Shown piece by piece: positions 1 through 6,554 of a DNA stretch of 13,991 nucleotides. The notes below the pieces were generated by a model. It searched no databases. It worked only from the letters and a program-made list of their open reading frames with translations, and had not been told where the DNA came from. Position 1 is the first letter of the stretch; every line of letters begins with the position of its first letter. Made by a program: the position numbers and the translations under genes. The stretch comes from JBHEMK01 sp046262635 (lineage in GTDB: Bacteria > Actinomycetota > Thermoleophilia > Gaiellales > Gaiellaceae): assembly GCA_046262635.1 (NCBI GenBank), contig JBHEMK010000188.1:1-13991 (forward strand), read 5' to 3'.

Positions 1-1
1 G

Positions 2-766
2 GAGCTGAAGAATCTCAACTCCTTCAGCTTCATCAGCCGGGGGATCGAGGCGGCGGTGCGCGATCAGATCGCCGGCTACGAGACCGGCCGGACGCTGGAA
101 CAGAGCACCTACGACTACGAGCCGGAGACCGACCGGCTGACTGTTCATCGCTCCAAGGAGGATGCCGACGACTACCGATATTTCGCGGAGCCCGATCTCC
201 TGCCGGTTGAGCCGCCGGTCGACCTCGTCGATCGCCTACGGGCAGAGATCCGTACGCTCCCGGGCGAACGGATAAGCGGCCTGGAGCAGGCGCTCGGCTT
301 CGAGCTCGCCTCCGGGCTCGTCACAAGTGGCCGCGACCGCCTCTACGAGCGCCTGCTCGCCGCCGACGGCATCGAGCCGCGCGTCGCCGCCAACGCCGTG
401 ATGAACGAGATCGCCGGTGCCGGGGTCGACCCCGAAGCGGTCAACGCGCACGAACTCGCCAGGGTGCTGGCCGCGCGCGAGCGGCTCCCGCGCGACGTCT
501 ACGCCGAGGCGATCGCCGCGAGCGCGTCGCCGTCCTTCACGGCCGCGCCGTACCTCGCCAAGAGCGCGATTCGCGACGAGGGAGAGCTCGGGCCGGTGAT
601 CGACGCCATTCTGACCGCGCAGCCGGACCAGATCGAGACCTACCGCCGCGGCAAGGAGGGGGTGCTCGGCTTCCTCGTCGGCCAGGTGATGAAGGAGACG
701 AGCGGCAGGGCCGATCCGAAGGTGGTCAACCGGCTTCTGCGGGAGAAGCTGGCGGCACCGTCGTAG
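2..766 (+). CDS. gatB: Aspartyl/glutamyl-tRNA(Asn/Gln) amidotransferase subunit B, C-terminal part (partial)
   Basis: GatB is the ATP-dependent subunit of the cytosolic GatCAB complex, which converts misacylated Glu-tRNA(Gln) or Asp-tRNA(Asn) to the correct amide form. The frame is open from base 2 and enters mid-protein with ELKNLNSFSF, the family's conserved 'EIKNLNSF' segment. It continues through DDYRYFAEPDLLP (the family's 'DYRYFPEPDLPP' signature) and ends with a helical GatB/YqeY tail domain finishing VNRLLREKLAAPS. About 254 residues are present, roughly half of a normal GatB (about 480). The GTG at 56 is internal and not a start. The 3' end overlaps by 41 bp, tail to tail, with the MFS transporter frame on the other strand. 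Identification is firm from the two signature motifs. The N-terminal catalytic cradle lies outside the window. Confidence 0.95.
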   Translation, partial: ELKNLNSFSFISRGIEAAVRDQIAGYETGRTLEQSTYDYEPETDRLTVHRSKEDADDYRYFAEPDLLPVEPPVDLVDRLRAEIRTLPGERISGLEQALGFELASGLVTSGRDRLYERLLAADGIEPRVAANAVMNEIAGAGVDPEAVNAHELARVLAARERLPRDVYAEAIAASASPSFTAAPYLAKSAIRDEGELGPVIDAILTAQPDQIETYRRGKEGVLGFLVGQVMKETSGRADPKVVNRLLREKLAAPS

Positions 767-1986
767 GCAGCAGATCGATCTCATCGAGGCTCGGTGCGGC
801 ACGGATCGCGGGGCTGGCGGTCAGCCAGACTGCGAGCACGAGCTGGCAGGCGACGAAGATGCCGACGGTCGTCGGCGCCGAGAGCGTCCCGAGCATGAAG
901 CCTGCCGCGAGCGATCCGAGCGGCATGGCGCAGAGCGCGATCGTCCGCGCGACACTGTTCACCCGGCCCACCAGCCGGTCCGGCACGACGGCGATTCGGT
1001 AGCCGATCACGACGGCATTCAACGTCGGATTGAGAAAGAAGAGCGGCAGCCCGCCGGCGGACCAGCACGTAGGCACGCGGGAATGCAATGAAGGCGGCGA
1101 TGCCGAGCGCGAGCCAGAAGCAGCCGACGACGATCGTTCGCAGCGAGAAGATCTGCTGGAAGCGAGGGGCTGCGAGCGAGCCGGCGAGGCTCGCCGCGCC
1201 GACGGCCGCGATCAGCGCGCTGATCTCGCCGCCCGACAGACCTGGCGGCGGCCGGTCACGATCAGGACGAGGAAGAGGCCTTCGAACGCGAAGTTGCTTC
1301 CTGCGAAGCTCAGCGCGCAGGTGCGCAGGAACGGCTGGACCCAAAGCCAGCGGAAGCCCTCGCCGATCTGCGCCCGCACCCCGGCGTGAACCGTCGGCGC
1401 TCGCGCCTCCTGGAACGGAGTCCGCATCGCGAGCAGCGACGTCAGCGAGAAGGCATACGAGAGGGCGTCCACGAGAAACGGCACCGCGCGCCCGAGACCG
1501 AAGAGCGCCTCCGAGCGGCGGGGCGCAGAGCAGCACGGTCGAGATCCGTGCCTGCTCCGCAGCCGCGGCCCGTGGTAGCTGGCGCACCGGCACGACCGAG
1601 CGAAGCGCCCCCGTCTCCGCAATGTTGAAGAGGGCGAACATCGCCCCCTCCACGAACGCCACGAGCGGGATCTGCACGAAGGAGAGCCGTCCGAGCAGGA
1701 TCGCCGCGACGAGACTCCCAAGCACAAGCGCCCGCACCGTGTCGGCGAGCAGCATCAGGCACTTGCGGTTCCACCGGTCGACGGCGACGCCGGCGAAGAG
1801 AGCGAAGAGCGCGTAGGGGGCGACCCGCGCGAAGCCGACGATGCCCGCCTTCGCGGGCGAGTGCGTCAGCGCCAGCGTCAGCAGCGGGTAGGCGAGTGCG
1901 GACGACTCCGTCCCGAGTGTCGAGAGCGCCTGGCCCGCCTGGAGCAGGACGAAGTCTCGATTCTTGCGGAGCGGGAGCGCCCTCAC
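726..1986 (-). pseudogene. MFS transporter (MFS_3/EntS-like), frame broken by three 1-nt shifts
   Basis: About 420 residues of a 12-helix major facilitator, probably an exporter in the inner membrane. It begins at GTG 1986 with MRALPLRKNRDFVLLQAGQA. The post-helix-2 motif VDRWNRK is the typical MFS loop, and hydrophobic segments follow throughout. The protein is spread over two frames: 1986 to about 1510, a second frame to about 1243, back to the first to about 1060, then the second to TGA 726-728. The joins read smoothly (PPLGG|ALFGLGR, TGRRQ|GLSGGE, YVLV|AGGLPL). Each needs one extra or one missing base, two of them beside short C/G runs. No stop codon interrupts the composite frame, so uncorrected sequencing indels are as likely as true decay. 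It lies 44 nt after the DUF4097 gene on the same strand, so it is probably the last gene of that operon. The substrate cannot be inferred. Confidence 0.8.
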
Positions 1987-2030
1987 GCAGCGATCAGCGC
2001 CGGCAGGCGGGCAGCGTCCGGCGGACCCGG

Positions 2031-2876
2031 TTACGCACGGACGACGCGGAAGTCGCCGCTGACCGTCTTGGCGCGGAGATCGACGAGGGGGCCATCGCCG
2101 CCGCCCGGGACGCTGGCCAGCGGCACCTCCGAGTCGAGGTCGCCCGAGACCGAGTTTGCGTCGACGTGCAGGCGCGAGCCCTTGCGCACACCGACCTCGA
2201 TGTCGCCGGAGACGCTCGTCAGCGCGACCTCTCCCTCGGTCACCTGCACCCGCTGGTCGCCCGAGACGCTCTTTGCCGTCACCGACGCCTTCGTCTCGTG
2301 GAGGGTCACGTCGCCCGAGACCGTCTGGACGACGACACGGCCCTCCACGCGGCCGACCTTCGCGTCGCCCGAGACGGTCTGGAGCTTGAGCTCGCCTCCG
2401 ACCGACTGCACGTCGAGGTCGCCGCTCGCCGTCTTTACCGTCGCGTCCCCGTCGATTGTGCCGAGCGAGAGGTCGCCCGAGGCGGTCTTGACCTCCGCCG
2501 AGGCATAGCGCCCGGAGGCGTTCACCTCCGCCGAGGCGGTGCGGGTGACGAGAGCGGCTCCGTGCGGGCAGCGCACCCGCAGCCGGTAGCGCGAGCCGCC
2601 GCCCAGCGTCCAGCCGCCGATCGAGATGTCGATCGCGCCGCCGAGCAGGCCGCGCTTCCTTTCCACCTCGACGAAAAGCTCGTGTCCGCCCGCGCGATCT
2701 CGCAGCTCGACGCGCGCCTCGGCGAGCGCCTCCTCCGCGTCGGCCTCGAGCGTGACGTACGTCTTGTCGCCGTCGGCCGTCTCGACCGTGACGCTCCCGG
2801 CCGGGACGGTCAGGTCGAGCACGAGCTCACCGGGGGTCTGGAAGGTCTTCTCGATCACGGTGTCCTCTCCGTTCAC
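2031..2876 (-). CDS. DUF4097-family repeat protein (putative adhesin-like beta protein)
   Basis: 281 residues, starting at GTG 2876, which overlaps the TGA of the upstream RHH gene by 4 nt (GTGA), so translation is probably coupled. The C-terminal half is a run of degenerate repeats with S-G-D at residues 133, 151, 169, 187, 205, 223, 244 and 273. The first six are exactly 18 residues apart, as in DUF4097 (Pfam 'putative adhesin'), whose repeats are expected to form a right-handed beta solenoid. The N-terminal third (about 1-110) is a separate beta-rich region with T-V-E-T-A-D-G-D near 30-37. No signal peptide or membrane helix is visible, so despite the 'adhesin' label a cytoplasmic role is more consistent with the sequence. 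Function is unknown. The neighbours (two RHH regulators upstream, MFS exporter downstream) suggest a regulated cassette. The family call is confident; any role is inference. Confidence 0.88.
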   Translation of the reverse strand: MNGEDTVIEKTFQTPGELVLDLTVPAGSVTVETADGDKTYVTLEADAEEALAEARVELRDRAGGHELFVEVERKRGLLGGAIDISIGGWTLGGGSRYRLRVRCPHGAALVTRTASAEVNASGRYASAEVKTASGDLSLGTIDGDATVKTASGDLDVQSVGGELKLQTVSGDAKVGRVEGRVVVQTVSGDVTLHETKASVTAKSVSGDQRVQVTEGEVALTSVSGDIEVGVRKGSRLHVDANSVSGDLDSEVPLASVPGGGDGPLVDLRAKTVSGDFRVVRA

Positions 2877-3091
2877 GCGGCCGTAGGCCTGGGATGGAGG
2901 CTGCGCTCGACGAGGTCGAGCAGCCAGCCGGACGGGGTCGTACCCTTGCGCGCTGCCTCCTCCTGGACGGAGGCGAGCAGCGCCTCGGGCAGGTGGACGG
3001 TGACGGGAACGTCCTCGGGCAGACCCGAGGGATCGTCGTAGCTCCAGCGAGGATCGCTCGCCGGGAAGCGTCCGATGGCGATGCCGGACAT
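2873..3091 (-). CDS. Small ribbon-helix-helix (CopG/Arc-like) protein
   Basis: 72 residues, ATG at 3091 preceded by a clear ribosome-binding site (AAGGAG, 7 nt upstream). Residues about 28-65 fit the ribbon-helix-helix fold: a short strand VPVTVHLP, helix ALLASVQEEAARKG, the turn TTPS, then helix GWLLDLVERSL. Such proteins bind DNA as dimers through the paired strands and often serve as antitoxins or autorepressors. Residues 1-27 form an acidic, Trp/Pro-containing arm, perhaps for a partner. It follows the larger RHH gene by 11 nt and overlaps the DUF4097 start by 4 nt, so the three are co-transcribed. No toxin-like ORF is adjacent, so an antitoxin label would be speculative. Confidence 0.72.
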   Translation of the reverse strand: MSGIAIGRFPASDPRWSYDDPSGLPEDVPVTVHLPEALLASVQEEAARKGTTPSGWLLDLVERSLHPRPTAA

Positions 3092-3102
3092 TGGGACTCC
3101 TT

Positions 3103-3543
3103 TCAGCTTTGGCCGAAGCCGGTCAGACGCCTGCCGCCGCCGCCGCGGCGCGGCTCGGCCCCGCGCATCAGCTGGTGGACGACCCAGGTATTGACCGAAA
3201 CTCCGTCTCGCGTGGCGGCGTCTTCGATCCGCGACTTGAGGTTCTCGGGCAGGCGGAGCGTGATGCGAGCGCTGAACGCCCCCTCGTCGGCGGCCGGGGC
3301 CGCCTCGTCGACGATGACGAGCTGCGGCTCATTTCCCGAGATCCGCAGCTCGACCCGGGCGCCGTCGAGTTGGTCCGAGAGCTCGAGCGACGCCTCGTTC
3401 AGCGCCTCGAGCAGTCGCCGACCGAACGCGGAGTCGAGCGCGACGGCGAGCAGGTGAGCTGCCCGGGCCGTGCTCTCGTCTCCGAGCGCCGCGACCGCTC
3501 CGAGGTCGTCACGCAGCGCCTGCACATGACCTTCGATCTGCAT
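3103..3543 (-). CDS. HicB/Arc-like ribbon-helix-helix regulator, first gene of the operon
   Basis: 146 residues. The C-terminal part (about 91-127) is a ribbon-helix-helix domain: strand SARITLRLP, helix ENLKSRIEDAATRDG, turn VSVN, helix TWVVHQLMRG. This matches 'HicB-family antitoxin' RHH domains that in actinobacteria often precede DUF4097 genes. Residues 1-90 are an alpha/beta region without a motif I recognise. It ends in a basic glycine-rich tail (PRRGGGGRR) that could help DNA contact. ATG at 3543 lies 6 nt after a -10-like hexamer with no Shine-Dalgarno, so the mRNA is probably leaderless. The palindrome between its promoter elements (3554-3572) is the obvious candidate binding site for its own product. 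It heads the unit RHH-RHH-DUF4097-MFS. Confidence 0.78.
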   Translation of the reverse strand: MQIEGHVQALRDDLGAVAALGDESTARAAHLLAVALDSAFGRRLLEALNEASLELSDQLDGARVELRISGNEPQLVIVDEAAPAADEGAFSARITLRLPENLKSRIEDAATRDGVSVNTWVVHQLMRGAEPRRGGGGRRLTGFGQS

Positions 3544-3549
3544 GACCGC

Positions 3550-3578
3550 ATCATGACATCATTATGATGTCAAGTCAA
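3550..3578 (-). promoter_or_regulatory. Promoter of the RHH-DUF4097-MFS operon with embedded palindromic operator
   Basis: On the minus strand, TTGACT (3578-3573) and CATGAT (3555-3550) are separated by exactly 17 nt, and the ATG of the first RHH gene follows 6 nt later. A perfect odd palindrome TGACATCAT-A-ATGATGTCA (3554-3572) starts right after the -35, fills the spacer and runs into the -10. Further ATGATG half-sites occur at 3549-3554 (inverted) and 3581-3586. RHH repressors bind such short inverted or tandem half-sites cooperatively, so autorepression is likely. Confidence 0.7.
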
Positions 3579-3596
3579 GCATGATGTGCTGTCAGA

Positions 3597-4181
3597 TTAG
3601 AACAGCCCGCAGGACCTCGCGCTGTTCGCCCACGGCGAGAAGCCCCGGCCGGAGCGGCGGGCCCGCTCGGCCACCCAGATCTGCTCGAGAGGCGTCCAAT
3701 GATTTGCCGTGCCTTTGGTCTCGAGCAGCCGGCCGCCGTAGCTTTGCTGGAAACGGAGGTCCATCTGCAGTCCGCCGTAGTACGGTGCGCCGTCGTCGCT
3801 CCAGCTGCCCTCGTAGCGGTGAACGCAGAGCCACGCCCTCAGATCGGGCGGGTTCTGCGCCCGTCTGCGGGCGGCGGCGGCCCGGTCGCGCCAGAGCCGC
3901 ACTGCCTGCCGGATGTCCGCCACGGTCATCCCGGTCAGCGTCCGGCCTGGGGTCTTGATCAGCGGCTCGCCCATCAGGCGCTGCCATTGCCAGGTTGCCC
4001 GCTGGTAGGCGCTGACCCGCGCGCCGAGCCACCGGATCGCCGCATCATGCGCTGCGGCCGTCGTCTGTTCCCTCGAAGCGGACACGGTCTCGTCCGCGGC
4101 GCTCGACGTCGTCGTCGAGGCCGCTCCGAACGCCAGCAGCGAGAACGTGAGCGCACAGATGAGCAGGAATGGTTTCTGCAA
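3597..4181 (-). CDS. Secreted Rpf-like transglycosylase
   Basis: 194 residues. TTG start at 4181 follows a GGGGGA ribosome-binding site about 9 nt upstream. Residues 1-29 form a signal peptide: M-Q-K-P, hydrophobic core FLLICALTFSLLAFGA, then a small-residue region, giving export to the cell wall. Residues about 35-110 are a helical linker. Residues 115-194 are the catalytic domain of the transglycosylase/resuscitation-promoting-factor fold, with WLCVHRYEGSW, APYYGGLQMD, FQQSYGG, WTPLEQIWVAERA and SPWANSARSCG. E124 in HRYEGSW is the expected catalytic acid, and C119 and C191 could form the family's disulfide. It would cleave peptidoglycan glycan strands during growth or resuscitation. The gene ends 18 nt before the -35 of the RHH operon on the same strand with no evident terminator, so read-through is possible. 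Confidence 0.88.
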   Translation of the reverse strand: MQKPFLLICALTFSLLAFGAASTTTSSAADETVSASREQTTAAAHDAAIRWLGARVSAYQRATWQWQRLMGEPLIKTPGRTLTGMTVADIRQAVRLWRDRAAAARRRAQNPPDLRAWLCVHRYEGSWSDDGAPYYGGLQMDLRFQQSYGGRLLETKGTANHWTPLEQIWVAERARRSGRGFSPWANSARSCGLF

Positions 4182-4289
4182 ACGGTTATCCCCCAGATCG
4201 GGTGCTCGGTCAGGCCGCCTACGGTTGGGAGGGCTGTGGCCGCAGTGCCACGTCCCCGGTCAGGCGACGATCTTGGTCTGCCCAGCGTA
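4182..4289 (-). promoter_or_regulatory. Leader and possible promoter of the Rpf-like gene, structured
   Basis: A TACGCT hexamer (4289-4284, minus strand) could be the -10, though I see no good -35. It would give a leader of roughly 95 nt. The leader can fold into a hairpin with stem GTGGC/GCCAC (4251-4247 with 4240-4236) extended by flanking GGG/CCC after an internal loop. Rpf genes of actinobacteria are known to carry c-di-AMP (ydaO-type) riboswitches in their leaders. I cannot confirm the consensus here, so this is only a candidate. Confidence 0.3.
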
Positions 4290-4322
4290 CAGGCTTTGTA
4301 ACACCGTGTTCCGAAGGGTCCC

Positions 4323-4328
4323 TAGAGT
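4323..4328 (+). promoter_or_regulatory. -10 element of ltaE-like gene (leaderless type)
   Basis: TAGAGT fits TANNNT and ends 7 nt before the ATG at 4336. No Shine-Dalgarno lies between, so transcription would start at or beside the start codon. No good -35 is visible. Confidence 0.45.
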
Positions 4329-4335
4329 TCGCCCG

Positions 4336-5361
4336 ATGCGGTCGTTCGGGAGCGACAACAGCGCAGGCGCACTCCCCGAGGTGCTGGCCGCGCTCACCTC
4401 CGCCAACGAGGGGCACGCGCCGGCCTACGGCGAGGATCCCTGGACAGCCCGGGCGGCGGGGCGGCTCCGCGAGCTGCTCGGCCGGGAGGCCGAAGTGCTC
4501 TTCACGTTCAACGGAACCGGGGCAAACGTCCTGGCGCTGGCGGCGCTCGTGCGGCCCTGGGAGGCGGTGATCTGCACGGAGTCCGCGCACGTGCAGGTGG
4601 ACGAGTGCGCAGCGCCCGAGCGCTTCACCGGCTGCAAGCTCCTGCCGCAGCCGACGACGGACGGGAAGCTCCGTCCCGAGCAGGTCGAGGCCGCGCTTGC
4701 GGGGACGGGCGACGAGCACCGAGTGCAGCCGCGGCTCGTCACGGTCGCTCAGGCGACGGAGTGGGGAACGGTCTATACGGCGGCCGAGCTTGCGGCACTG
4801 GCGGAGGTCGCTCATGCGCACGGACTGCTCCTCCACCTCGACGGCGCGCGCCTCGCGAACGCCGTGGCGCACCTCGAGCTGCCGCTCGCGGCGCTGGCGG
4901 AGGGCGTGGACGCCCTCACATTCGGCGGGACGAAGAACGGTCTTGTGTTCGGAGAGGCCGTCGCCTTTCTTCGGCCGGTGGACGGCGCCCGCTTCCTCCG
5001 CAAGCAGGCGATGCAGCTGGCGTCGAAGATGCGCTTTGTCTCCGCGCAGTTCGAGGCGCTGCTGGCCAACGACCTTTGGCTACGGGCCGCCGGCCGCGCG
5101 AACGCGGCGGCTCGTCGGCTCGCCGAGGCGCTACCCGAGGTCGAGCTCGCGGCGCCGGTCGAGTCGAATGCCGTCTTCGCGCACGTGCCGCCGCCGGCCG
5201 TCGCCGAGCTTCTGCACGACACGCATTTCTACGTCTGGGACGAGGAGCGCTCGATCGTGCGCTGGATGACGGCTTTCGACACCTCCGACGAGGACGTCGA
5301 CGAATTCGCCGGGCGCGTGCGCAGGGCCGTCGGCCGGGCGGGAGCGACGAAACCTCCGTAG
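4336..5361 (+). CDS. ltaE: Low-specificity L-threonine aldolase / beta-eliminating lyase family
   Basis: 341 residues, PLP-dependent fold type I (Beta_elim_lyase), the usual length for threonine aldolases. These cytosolic enzymes split L-threonine or L-allo-threonine to glycine and acetaldehyde. The N-terminus MRSFGSDNSAG matches the family's 'F.SDN..G' start. NGTGANVLAL (59-68) is the phosphate-binding glycine loop, HLDGARLANA (167-176) carries the cofactor-binding Asp169, and FGGTKNGL (196-203) carries the Schiff-base Lys200. The frame is open upstream to 4147, but homology begins at the ATG 4336 and a TANNNT -10 sits 7 nt before it, so this start is preferred. It is divergent from the Rpf-like gene. 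Its last 133 bp overlap the convergent membrane-protein frame. Exact substrate (threonine, allo-threonine, phenylserine) is not determinable; the gene symbol names the family. Confidence 0.87.
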   Translation: MRSFGSDNSAGALPEVLAALTSANEGHAPAYGEDPWTARAAGRLRELLGREAEVLFTFNGTGANVLALAALVRPWEAVICTESAHVQVDECAAPERFTGCKLLPQPTTDGKLRPEQVEAALAGTGDEHRVQPRLVTVAQATEWGTVYTAAELAALAEVAHAHGLLLHLDGARLANAVAHLELPLAALAEGVDALTFGGTKNGLVFGEAVAFLRPVDGARFLRKQAMQLASKMRFVSAQFEALLANDLWLRAAGRANAAARRLAEALPEVELAAPVESNAVFAHVPPPAVAELLHDTHFYVWDEERSIVRWMTAFDTSDEDVDEFAGRVRRAVGRAGATKPP

Positions 5362-5948
5362 AGCAGCAGCGCCCCGATCCCGATCGAGAGGGCGCCGCCG
5401 GCGGCGCCTAGCGCGCCGAGTGCGCTCCCGGCCGCCGCCACCGCGACTCCCGCCACGATCAGCGCGTTCGGGAGCGGACGGAGGCGGATCGTCGCGAGCG
5501 CGATCCCGACCGCGGTGAGAGCTCCGAGCGAGTTCGCAAGCACCGCGACGAGGCGGCCTGGAAGAAAGGTGAGATGATCCTGCGCCGCCGGAATCGCGGT
5601 CCCGACGAAGCCGCCGTGCACGGGGACGGCGATCACGATTCCGACGGCGAGGCCGGCGTAGAAGAGCGCCAGCGGCAGCGCCCGACGCCAGCCGGCAAGA
5701 CGCAGCGAGCCCAAGCCGAGCAGCGGCGCCGTCAGCAGCCCGCCGAAGAGATAGTAGGCTCTGAAGGTGCGCCCGTCCCAGCCGGCCGAGACGCCCCACG
5801 CCAGCGCAGCCGCCGCCAGGGCGTAGGCGAAGAGCGAGGCCGACCAAAGCGCGAGCTCGGGCCGGCGCGATGCCCGCCAGCGCCCGGTGAGGCCACCCGC
5901 GAGCCGCACGGCGAGCAGCGCGGCGGCGAAGGCGAGCAGGGCGTTCAC
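5229..5948 (-). CDS. Unknown multi-pass (about seven-helix) membrane protein
   Basis: 239 residues from GTG 5948, nearly all hydrophobic. Likely helices lie at about 2-18, 33-53, 65-82, 89-110, 130-153, 161-180 and 183-202. A short conserved-looking segment FRAYYLFGGLLTAPLLGLG (62-80) resembles uncharacterised actinobacterial membrane proteins I have seen; no catalytic motif is apparent. The frame is open upstream to an ATG at 6101, but that extension is Pro/Arg-rich with no hydrophobicity. GTG 5948 has TACCCT (5961-5956) 7 nt upstream with no Shine-Dalgarno, the same leaderless arrangement as its neighbours, so I prefer it. The last 35 or so residues (after VAPARP) are polar, Ser-rich and antisense to the ltaE 3' end. 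They may be genuine read-through or reflect a lost stop or indel. Function unknown. Confidence 0.72.
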   Translation of the reverse strand: MNALLAFAAALLAVRLAGGLTGRWRASRRPELALWSASLFAYALAAAALAWGVSAGWDGRTFRAYYLFGGLLTAPLLGLGSLRLAGWRRALPLALFYAGLAVGIVIAVPVHGGFVGTAIPAAQDHLTFLPGRLVAVLANSLGALTAVGIALATIRLRPLPNALIVAGVAVAAAGSALGALGAAGGALSIGIGALLLYGGFVAPARPTALRTRPANSSTSSSEVSKAVIQRTIERSSSQT

Positions 5949-5955
5949 GTAGAGC

Positions 5956-5961
5956 AGGGTA
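5956..5961 (-). promoter_or_regulatory. -10 element of the membrane-protein gene (leaderless type)
   Basis: TACCCT on the minus strand, then 7 nt, then GTG (5948). The same TACCCT precedes the ybaK-like gene at nearly the same distance. Confidence 0.45.
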
Positions 5962-6545
5962 GTGGGCCTGGCGATAATGAGCCGGAGAGTCGGGATCGCC
6001 GTTCGCGACCATGGGCGATATCGCGCTGGAGGCCCTACCGCCGGCCCGACGAGGTCACGATGGTTGACACTCTCACCGCCACCGAGATCGCGAATGCCCA
6101 TCCGCAGTCCTCGAGCAGAACCGCTCAGATTTTCACTCGAATTCAGCTTCGCGCTGAGCCGGCAAGTGTCGAGCAGCTTCGACGACGGAGCGCGGTGTAC
6201 GGGCTCTTTTTCGGAACCGGGACGACCTCGAGGAGCCGGAACGCGCCGAAGCTCGTCATGAGGCTGTCTCCGGCATCGTCATGAGGCTGTCTCCAGCAGT
6301 CAAGGCCGACTCGAGGTAGTGCACCTCACTGACCTCGTGCCGTCCGGATGGAGAGACGAAAGCGGCTCAGCGGCACGGCCGCAGCGAGCCTCACGGTTCG
6401 AGCTGCTGCGGCGAGCGGAGGGGGAAACGAGTTTGCCCAGTCCGTATAACGGACCCCTGCGTTCTCACCCCCGCCAATAGGTAGGACGCCAACCTTGGCC
6501 GGAAGTTTGCTCTTTGCTGGAGGGGCTTGCCTTGGGAGGTCCAGA
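5962..6545. other. Intergenic stretch without a supportable gene
   Basis: No frame here shows protein-like composition or a family motif. It contains the 19-nt direct repeat at 6253-6294 and ends beside the transposase remnant. The minus frame that runs out of the transposase stays open to about 6400 (reading ...NAGVRYTDWANS...) but matches nothing I know. Probably decayed or insertion-derived DNA. Confidence 0.5.
6253..6294. repeat. Two 19-nt direct repeats, 23-nt period
   Basis: TCGTCATGAGGCTGTCTCC occurs at 6253-6271 and again at 6276-6294, identical, separated by 4 nt. It may be a remnant of a mobile-element end or a small tandem duplication. Only two copies are present, so it is not an array. 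Confidence 0.8.
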
Positions 6546-6554
6546 CTAACGGCT

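Noticed and set aside
236..802. 188-codon minus-strand frame
   Set aside because: Antisense of gatB with no independent signal.
2139..2480. Regular 54-nt spacing as a possible CRISPR or tandem-repeat array
   Set aside because: Only short stretches are conserved and the period is a multiple of three inside a good coding frame, so it is protein repetition.
1896..3041. 381-codon plus-strand open frame
   Set aside because: Antisense to the DUF4097 and RHH genes. Its apparent repeats are only the complement of the 54-nt SGD repeats.
2873..3543. Calling the two RHH genes a toxin-antitoxin pair
   Set aside because: Both have the RHH fold and neither resembles a toxin (no HicA, RelE, PIN or Fic features), so a regulatory pair is the safer reading.
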